From contig NZ_CP081294.1 of assembly GCF_019711315.1 (NCBI RefSeq), positions 1,240,001-1,304,000 on the forward strand: a DNA stretch of 64,000 nt. The letters run 5' to 3'. A program made the translations under genes and the position numbers. Below, one piece after another: positions 59,146 through 64,000 of the stretch. Source of the DNA: Qipengyuania gelatinilytica. GTDB taxonomy: Bacteria; Pseudomonadota; Alphaproteobacteria; Sphingomonadales; Sphingomonadaceae. The notes under the pieces were generated by a model. The model ran no database searches and had not been told where the DNA came from. It worked only from the letters and a program-made list of their open reading frames with translations. Position 1 is the stretch's first letter. Each line of letters begins with the position of its first letter.

Positions 59146-60654
59146 TTGGTCGCACTGGTCCGGACGGTGGCCTATCTCGGGCTGGAAGCGCGCAGCGTCG
59201 AAGTGCAATGCTCGCTCGCCCCGGGCCTGCCAAATTTCAACATCGTGGGCCTTGCCGACAAGGCAGTCGGAGAGAGCAAGGAACGCGTGCGCGCCGCGCT
59301 GTCCTCCATGGGCCTCGCGCTGCCGCCCAAGCGGATCACGATCAACCTATCGCCCGCCGACCTGCCCAAGGAAGGCTCGCATTACGACCTGCCGATCGCG
59401 CTTGCGGTCTTGGCCGCGATGGGCATTACTGATGCCGAGCAACTCGATGACTGGATCATCGTGGGCGAGCTGGCGCTCGATGCGCGCATCGCGCCCTCCC
59501 CCGGCGTGTTGCTGGCCGCGATCCATGCCAGCGAGCAGGAAAAAGGCCTGATCTGTCCCGCCGCGCAAGGATCGGAAGCGCGCTGGGCGAGCGAAGTGCC
59601 GGTGATCGCCGCACCCGATATCGCCAGCCTGCTGAACCATCTCAAGGGCACCAGCCAGCTGCCCACGCCCGAGCCGGGTCTGGTAGAGGAGCCGGTCAGC
59701 GCGCCGGACCTCAAACAGGTGAAAGGGCAGGAAACCGCCAAGCGCGCGCTCGAAATCGCGGCGGCGGGCGGGCACAACCTCCTCATGATCGGCCCGCCGG
59801 GCGCGGGCAAGTCGCTGCTGGCGAGCTGCCTGCCGGGTATCCTGCCGCCGCTCTCGCCTGCCGAGGCGCTTGAAGTCAGCATGGTGCAATCGGTCGCGGG
59901 CCTGCTCGAAGAGGGCAAGATCAGCCGTTCGCGCCCGTTCCGTGCGCCGCACCATTCGGCGAGCATGGCGGCGCTGACCGGCGGCGGATTGAAGGTGAAG
60001 CCGGGCGAGGTCAGCCTCGCGCACCTCGGCGTGCTCTTCCTCGACGAGCTGCCGGAATTCCAGCGCGCCGTGCTCGATTCGCTGCGCCAACCGCTTGAAA
60101 CCAACACGGTCGATGTCGCGCGCGCCAATGCGCATGTGACCTTTCCAGCGAACGTCCAGCTCGTTTCCGCAATGAACCCGTGCCGCTGCGGGCACCTCGG
60201 CGACCCTGCGCTTGCTTGCAGCCGCGCGCCCAAATGCGCCGCCGACTACCAGAGCAAGGTCTCCGGGCCCTTGCTCGACCGGATCGACCTGCACGTAGAG
60301 GTCGACCCTGTCAGCGCCGCCGATCTCGCCCTGCCCCCGCCCGCAGAGGGCAGCGATGAGGTCGCCGCGAGGGTAGCGAAAGCCCGGGCGATCCAAACCG
60401 CCCGCGCCGAAGAGAGTGGCGCGCGCACCAATGCCGAATTGCAGGGCGATGCGCTGGAAACCTTTGCGGGGCCCGACGCAAAGGGTCGCGAACTGCTGAT
60501 GCAGGCGGCAACCGCCATGAACCTTTCGGCGCGCAGCTACACCCGTATGCTCCGCGTCGCGCGGACAATCGCGGACCTTGCAGGGGCGGAGCAGGTGGGC
60601 CGCATCCATGTGGCAGAGGCGCTGAGCTACCGGAGGCAACCTCCCCGCGCCTGA
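59146..60654 (+). CDS. comM: YifB/ComM-family Mg-chelatase-like AAA+ ATPase
   Basis: 502 residues from TTG at 59146 (MVALVRTVAYLGLEARSVEV); AGGGGGGA lies 5 nt upstream. A Lon-protease-like N-terminal domain (VQCSLAPGLPNFNIVGLADKAVGESKERVRAAL) is followed by the AAA+ core: P-loop GPPGAGKSLLASCL, Walker B LFLDELPEFQ, then a CRCGHLGDPALACSRAP zinc-like region. ComM is a helicase for branch migration during natural transformation. A longer ATG start at 58741 gives antisense-like sequence and is rejected. Confidence 0.92.
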   Translation: MVALVRTVAYLGLEARSVEVQCSLAPGLPNFNIVGLADKAVGESKERVRAALSSMGLALPPKRITINLSPADLPKEGSHYDLPIALAVLAAMGITDAEQLDDWIIVGELALDARIAPSPGVLLAAIHASEQEKGLICPAAQGSEARWASEVPVIAAPDIASLLNHLKGTSQLPTPEPGLVEEPVSAPDLKQVKGQETAKRALEIAAAGGHNLLMIGPPGAGKSLLASCLPGILPPLSPAEALEVSMVQSVAGLLEEGKISRSRPFRAPHHSASMAALTGGGLKVKPGEVSLAHLGVLFLDELPEFQRAVLDSLRQPLETNTVDVARANAHVTFPANVQLVSAMNPCRCGHLGDPALACSRAPKCAADYQSKVSGPLLDRIDLHVEVDPVSAADLALPPPAEGSDEVAARVAKARAIQTARAEESGARTNAELQGDALETFAGPDAKGRELLMQAATAMNLSARSYTRMLRVARTIADLAGAEQVGRIHVAEALSYRRQPPRA

Positions 60655-60684
60655 TGCGTTGTGCGAACTGAAAGGAGTTCGCCT

Positions 60685-61899
60685 ATGCCTTTGATCCGCA
60701 ACGCTTCTCGCCTGTTCATCGCCGCTGCCGGCCTCACACTTGCCGCCTGCTCTGCTCAGACCGAGGGGCCACAGCCTGCCGGATCTGCGGGAACTGGTGG
60801 CGGAGGCGCGCTCGCGCTCTTCCCGATCCTCGATGCCGAAGCGAAGCGCGACGAGAACGTCGTCATTTCACCGGTGAGCATCGATCTCGCATTCGGGCTA
60901 CTTCACGCCGGCGCGCGCGGCGAAACCCGCGCGCAGCTGGAGCAATACCTCCCGCCCCTGGCCGATCCGATGGGATACGAGACAAACAAGGACGACGTGA
61001 AGGTCACCATCTCCAACGCTCTGTTTCTCGATGACCGGTTCCGTTTCCGTGACAGCTATGTTTCCCAGCTGCGCCGCGAATACGAGGCCAAGGCGATCGC
61101 CACCGACTTTACCGACAAGCAGGGCGCCGCCGACACGATCAACAGTTGGGCGGACGATGCCACGGAAGGGCTTATCCCGAAGGTTATCGCGCCGGAGACG
61201 GTCACTCCCGACATGATCGCGGTCCTCGCCAACGCGCTCTATTTCGACGGGTTGTGGGAAACGAAGCTGATGTCGAGCAGCCAGCACCCCTTCCTTTTCG
61301 GTAGCGGCAGGGAAGAGCCCTTCACCTTTGTCGGCGAGACCTTCGAGACGCCCTATGCACGCGTTGACGGTTGGGAGGGCGTGCGCCTTGCGTACCGCAA
61401 CGACCGCTACGCCATGGACATATTGATGCCGAGCGATCGCGAGATCATGGCGGCTGCCCCGCCACTCGAACTGATCGAGCGCTTGAAACAGGAACTGGAC
61501 GGCGACGCGATGGAACTGGTGCGGGTGGAGATACCCCAGTTCGAAACCGACTTTGCGATTTCGCTCAACGATACGCTGATGTCGCTGGGCGTGACGCTGC
61601 CCTTCGACGAGATCAGGGCAGATCTGAGCGGAATGGCCGAACCCGGACAGCAACCGATCAAGGTCAGTGACGTTCGCCACATGACCAAGCTCCAGGTCTA
61701 TGACGAAGGCACCAAGGCCGCCGCGGTGACGACGATCAGCATCGTGGTGACGGGCGCACGCATTTTGCCAAAGGAACCGATCCCCTTCAGGGCAGATCGG
61801 CCCTTCATCGCGGTACTGCGCGACCTCGAACGCGATGCGGTGCTGTTTATCGGCCGGATATCCGATCCCCAGCCCTTCGAGCCCGAAGTGGCCGAGTAA
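60685..61899 (+). CDS. Serpin-family lipoprotein
   Basis: 404 residues. A lipoprotein signal ends at LAACS (about residue 26), so the protein should sit in the outer membrane or periplasm. The serpin fold is recognisable from NVVISPVSIDLAFGLLHAGARGETRAQLEQYL, VLANALYFDGLWETKL, the breach/strand 5A region and the hinge DEGTKAAAVTTISIVV at residues 340-355, then PFRADRPFIAVLRDL. The hinge residues follow the inhibitory serpin pattern (small residues at P12-P9); the scissile bond is predicted around T356-G357. Bacterial serpins are rare and usually block environmental proteases; the target here is unknown. Confidence 0.85.
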   Translation: MPLIRNASRLFIAAAGLTLAACSAQTEGPQPAGSAGTGGGGALALFPILDAEAKRDENVVISPVSIDLAFGLLHAGARGETRAQLEQYLPPLADPMGYETNKDDVKVTISNALFLDDRFRFRDSYVSQLRREYEAKAIATDFTDKQGAADTINSWADDATEGLIPKVIAPETVTPDMIAVLANALYFDGLWETKLMSSSQHPFLFGSGREEPFTFVGETFETPYARVDGWEGVRLAYRNDRYAMDILMPSDREIMAAAPPLELIERLKQELDGDAMELVRVEIPQFETDFAISLNDTLMSLGVTLPFDEIRADLSGMAEPGQQPIKVSDVRHMTKLQVYDEGTKAAAVTTISIVVTGARILPKEPIPFRADRPFIAVLRDLERDAVLFIGRISDPQPFEPEVAE

Positions 61900-61908
61900 A
61901 CCCGAGGA

Positions 61909-62259
61909 TCAGGTCTCTTCGCTGATGTCGAGGTTGAGGTGCACGGTCTCGTGCTCCTCCTCGCCTTCGAACTTGGCGAGGAAATCGGCGATCGGCATCG
62001 ACTGGTCGGGAACGGTCGGCATGGCAGCCACCGGACCCTGGTCGAGGCCGCCGGCAGCCGGCGTGGTACGGACGTGGAGGTACGGCACCCAGACTTCGCC
62101 GTAATCGGCCTGCTGGTACCATACGTCGAGCACGTCGTAGCTGGCCCAGCTGTCGTCGGGCTCTTTGAGGCGGATGCCTTCGCCAATGCGCGGCACCGCC
62201 ATCGCCTTGATGCGAAACTGCGTCTGGTGCGTCTCGTTCTGGACTTCGATTTCGATCAC
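61909..62259 (-). CDS. Small conserved protein of unknown function
   Basis: 116 residues from GTG 62259. Acidic, probably cytoplasmic, with a mostly beta pattern (IEIEVQNETHQTQFRIKAMAVP; VLDVWYQQADYGEVWVPYLHV) and an acidic tail (EGEEEHETVHLNLDI). No domain is recognised. The 3' end lies 9 bp from the serpin stop, convergent. Confidence 0.6.
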   Translation of the reverse strand: MIEIEVQNETHQTQFRIKAMAVPRIGEGIRLKEPDDSWASYDVLDVWYQQADYGEVWVPYLHVRTTPAAGGLDQGPVAAMPTVPDQSMPIADFLAKFEGEEEHETVHLNLDISEET

Positions 62260-62479
62260 GTCATTTTCCGGCTCAGCGGAGCTTTCGCCCCCGATTCACT
62301 CGCGTTTATGACAGACAGGTGTTGCGATCGTTTTAACGATGACGTCACGAAGTCTGCATCACCGGTGCCTTTCTACACAAACCGCAGAATTTCAAGCGTT
62401 TCGGGTGATGGTTTGCGTCGCGGCGGCTGGAAAAAGTGACGTCACCCTGGCGCTTTTGGCGCGTTTTCGAAGGGCCACT
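62260..62479. other. Intergenic region
   Basis: 220 bp between two small minus-strand genes. It has two TGACGTCAC-like stretches (near 62340 and 62435), worth noting as a possible repeated site, but no gene or hairpin terminator is clear. Confidence 0.4.
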
Positions 62480-62800
62480 TTAACCATCTTTGGTATCAGC
62501 GCCGGCATAAGGCGTGTTCTTGAGAAGGTGGCGGTTGTAGTCGGGCGCGCCGTCGTCCCACCATACCGGTCCGCGCTCTCCAAGGGCGACTTTCGCAGCG
62601 TGCACGCGTGATCGCGCGGCCTTCTGCGCAGTCTTGTCGCCTTGCTTCATGGCCGAGCCCACGGCGCGGCGGGCATCCATCAGCTCGCCGACCAACCGTT
62701 CGCGTTCGGCGGGGTCGAGATCGGGATTACTGGTACGCCACAGGCGGCCGCGTACGATGATGTAGCGGCCGTCGGGCGTCTTTTCCGCTGGATCGCTCAG
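62480..62800 (-). CDS. Small conserved protein, probable CTG start
   Basis: 106 residues from CTG 62800, which overlaps the HxlR stop as CTGA, the same coupling seen at other gene pairs here. Upstream in-frame sequence would be the antisense-like Arg/Pro-rich translation inside the regulator gene, and no ATG/GTG/TTG lies near the conserved-looking start DGRYIIVRGRLWRTSNPDLD. The middle is helical and basic (MDARRAVGSAMKQGDKTAQKAARSRVHAAKVAL) and the end has WWDDGAPDYNRHLLKNTPY. Its function is unknown. The CTG assignment is the uncertain part. Confidence 0.55.
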   Translation of the reverse strand: MSDPAEKTPDGRYIIVRGRLWRTSNPDLDPAERERLVGELMDARRAVGSAMKQGDKTAQKAARSRVHAAKVALGERGPVWWDDGAPDYNRHLLKNTPYAGADTKDG

Positions 62801-63351
62801 GCGGCGTCGCGTGCCTTGCGCAGCGCTTCGAGGTCGACGACCGAGCCATTGCCCAGCGCATCGCCCGGCTCGGCCTTGGTGCCGTCGGCACGGATGCCGA
62901 GATTGCTGCGCTCTACCAGGTGCAAGTCCTGCGGGCCGAGGATACGGCCGTCGTGGCTGAGGATCGAGGTCGGGCCGATCGGCAAGCGATCGCGCTCGTC
63001 GACGAGAACCGGGTTCTCGATGACTTCCTGCCCGTATTTCTGGCCCCACTGGCGCAGGGCGACCATGGTGGGAAGCAGGTCGAAACCCTTTTCGGTCAGG
63101 CGATATTCGATCTTGCGCCGATCGTCGGGGCAGGGATCGCGGCGCAGGATGCCGTGTTCGACCAGCTTGGCGAGCCGGTTCGACAGGATATTGCGCGCGA
63201 TGCCGAGTTCGCTGAGGAATTCCTCGAAGTGGTGCAGCCCGTTGAAGCTGGCGCGCAGGATCATGAAGCTCCAGCGTTCGCCCATGACTTCAAGAGCCTG
63301 CGGCAGCCCGCATTCGGTCAGTTCGCGCAAAGGTTCGCGGATATCGCCCAT
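62797..63351 (-). CDS. HxlR-family transcriptional regulator with C-terminal extension
   Basis: 184 residues from ATG 63351 with GAGGA 9 nt upstream. The winged-helix domain is HxlR-type: CGLPQALEVMGERWSFMILRASFNGLHHFEEFLSELGIARNILSNRLAKLVEHGIL, then the wing with RKIEYRLTEKGFDLLPTM. Usual HxlR proteins have about 110-130 residues; here ~70 more follow (NPVLVDERDRLPIGPTSILSHDGR), without a recognised domain. It probably regulates itself or the divergent gene at 63541. Ligand unknown. Confidence 0.85.
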   Translation of the reverse strand: MGDIREPLRELTECGLPQALEVMGERWSFMILRASFNGLHHFEEFLSELGIARNILSNRLAKLVEHGILRRDPCPDDRRKIEYRLTEKGFDLLPTMVALRQWGQKYGQEVIENPVLVDERDRLPIGPTSILSHDGRILGPQDLHLVERSNLGIRADGTKAEPGDALGNGSVVDLEALRKARDAA

Positions 63352-63420
63352 AAATTTCAGTCCTCTTCCGGAAACCTATCTAGCCGATTTTCGGCTGCTG
63401 CCAAATTTTTTGCAAAAAAG

Positions 63421-63494
63421 GGTTGTGGAATGCAACCTATATAAGTAGGTAGCGATTCGCAACCAGTTGCAAAGAGAAACCTAAATTGCTCTTT
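63421..63494. promoter_or_regulatory. Palindrome-rich divergent promoter region
   Basis: In the 189-bp gap between the regulator and the small exported protein: GGTTG/CAACC (63421-63425/63433-63437), ACCTA/TAGGT (63435-63439/63446-63450) and AAAGAG/CTCTTT (63471-63476/63489-63494), the last extended by TTGC/GCAA. These are plausible HxlR operators. The gap is AT-rich around 63400-63520. Confidence 0.5.
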
Positions 63495-63540
63495 TCGCAA
63501 GTGGTGTTGTAAAAATTGCACCAACCGAAAGGTATGATCG

Positions 63541-63882
63541 ATGACCCTCTCCCTCTCCCTCCGCGCAAAGCTCGGCGTCCTTGGCGCTGCCCTCGCCTAC
63601 ACCACCGTCGGTTTCGGCACGCTGACGATGCCCACCGTTGCAGAAGCACGCGATACAGAGCCGTTCTACACCGCACAGCTGGCAGCTCCGGCTGAAGAAA
63701 CCACCGTCATCGCTGGCGGCGTCGCCTGGAAGTGCCAGGCTACGACCTGTGTCGCCGGCAAGGGCACCTCGCGTCCGATGCGCATGTGCCGCGAACTCCA
63801 GCGCGACCTCGGCGAAGTCGTCGCCTTCACCGCGAAGGGTGAAGCGCTGGAAGAAGCCAAGCTGGAAAAGTGCAACCGCTGA
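63541..63882 (+). CDS. Small exported protein, CC_3452-like
   Basis: 113 residues with a signal peptide (AKLGVLGAALAYTTVGFGTLTMPTVAEA). The mature part FYTAQLAAPAEETTVIAGGVAWKCQATTCVAGKGTSRPMRMCRELQRDLGEVVAFTAKGEAL..CN contains three conserved Cys and resembles proteins of the CC_3452 family from Caulobacterales and Sphingomonadales. No function is known. AAAGG lies 8 nt before the ATG. A strong terminator follows. Confidence 0.75.
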   Translation: MTLSLSLRAKLGVLGAALAYTTVGFGTLTMPTVAEARDTEPFYTAQLAAPAEETTVIAGGVAWKCQATTCVAGKGTSRPMRMCRELQRDLGEVVAFTAKGEALEEAKLEKCNR

Positions 63883-63931
63883 GCGGTTGACGACCCGATC
63901 CCCCACCCCCTCTCCATCAGGGTGGACCCTC

Positions 63932-63962
63932 AAGCCCCGGCGCGACCCGCCGGGGCTTTTTT
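63932..63962 (+). terminator. Intrinsic terminator
   Basis: AAGCCCCGGCG (63932-63942) is perfectly complementary to CGCCGGGGCTT (63948-63958), followed by a T6 tract. It ends the small exported protein gene and could also serve a minus-strand gene entering from the right. Confidence 0.93.
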
Positions 63963-63970
63963 GTCGTGCG

Positions 63971-64000
63971 TCAGATGAGGCCCCGCGCGGCAAGATCGCT
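63971..64000 (-). CDS. Possible C-terminal end of a gene continuing past the window
   Basis: Reading the minus strand from the window edge gives nine codons (SDLAARGLI) and a TGA at 63973-63971, next to a terminator that can work in this direction. The stretch is too short to identify anything. Confidence 0.3.
   Translation of the reverse strand, partial: SDLAARGLI

Overview
The window looks like chromosomal DNA from an alphaproteobacterium of the order Sphingomonadales, most likely family Erythrobacteraceae. The inference rests on several things. Base composition is high-GC in almost every gene. A bacteriophytochrome-type HWE kinase, MASE1 hybrid kinase and large Oar-like TonB-dependent receptor are present. 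rpsT lies directly before dnaA, and the rpmH-rnpA-yidD-yidC-engB order is intact. I see no rRNA operon, insertion sequence, prophage or CRISPR array. One tRNA-Lys gene is present.

Layout. 1-6.8 kb: the 3' end of a phytochrome-like kinase, GDP-mannose genes manA/manC, a TonB protein and a divergent MASE1 hybrid kinase. 6.8-14.2 kb: a 1135-residue outer-membrane receptor, a nucleoside transporter coupled to a 2-oxoglutarate-type oxygenase, a low-GC queuosine-precursor transporter and a DUF421 membrane protein. 14.2-20.1 kb: a probable organoarsenical gene cluster (radical SAM enzyme, flavin disulfide reductase, ArsM-like methyltransferase, SDR epimerase and two glycosyltransferases of the families named for arsenosugar synthesis). 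20.1-31.7 kb: tRNA-Lys, folK, peptidase, N-carbamoylputrescine amidase operon, MsrA, OmpA-like protein, RNA methyltransferase, SDHAF4-like protein and a cytochrome P450. 31.7-42.6 kb: hemH in an operon with a molybdenum hydroxylase subunit and Mrp, then hflK-hflC-degP, PBP1A and MsrB. 42.7-49.3 kb: rpsT, dnaA, a MoeB-type protein, a sirtuin, dapB, a potassium channel and nth. 49.3-56 kb: dapE with a dicarboxylate carrier, then a nuclease, a GST and small enzymes. 55.6-60.7 kb: engB-yidC-yidD-rnpA-rpmH and comM. 60.7-64 kb: a lipoprotein serpin, small conserved proteins and an HxlR regulator facing a small exported protein.

The two items most worth following up are: (1) the 14.2-20.1 kb cluster, whose radical SAM enzyme does not look like canonical ArsS and whose divergent promoter carries overlapping palindromes; and (2) a perfect 14-bp hairpin at 24878-24914 whose 3' arm contains the ribosome binding site of a SIMPL-domain lipoprotein gene, so translation or read-through could be gated by RNA structure. 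Functions are assigned from motifs recognised by eye; no database search was run.
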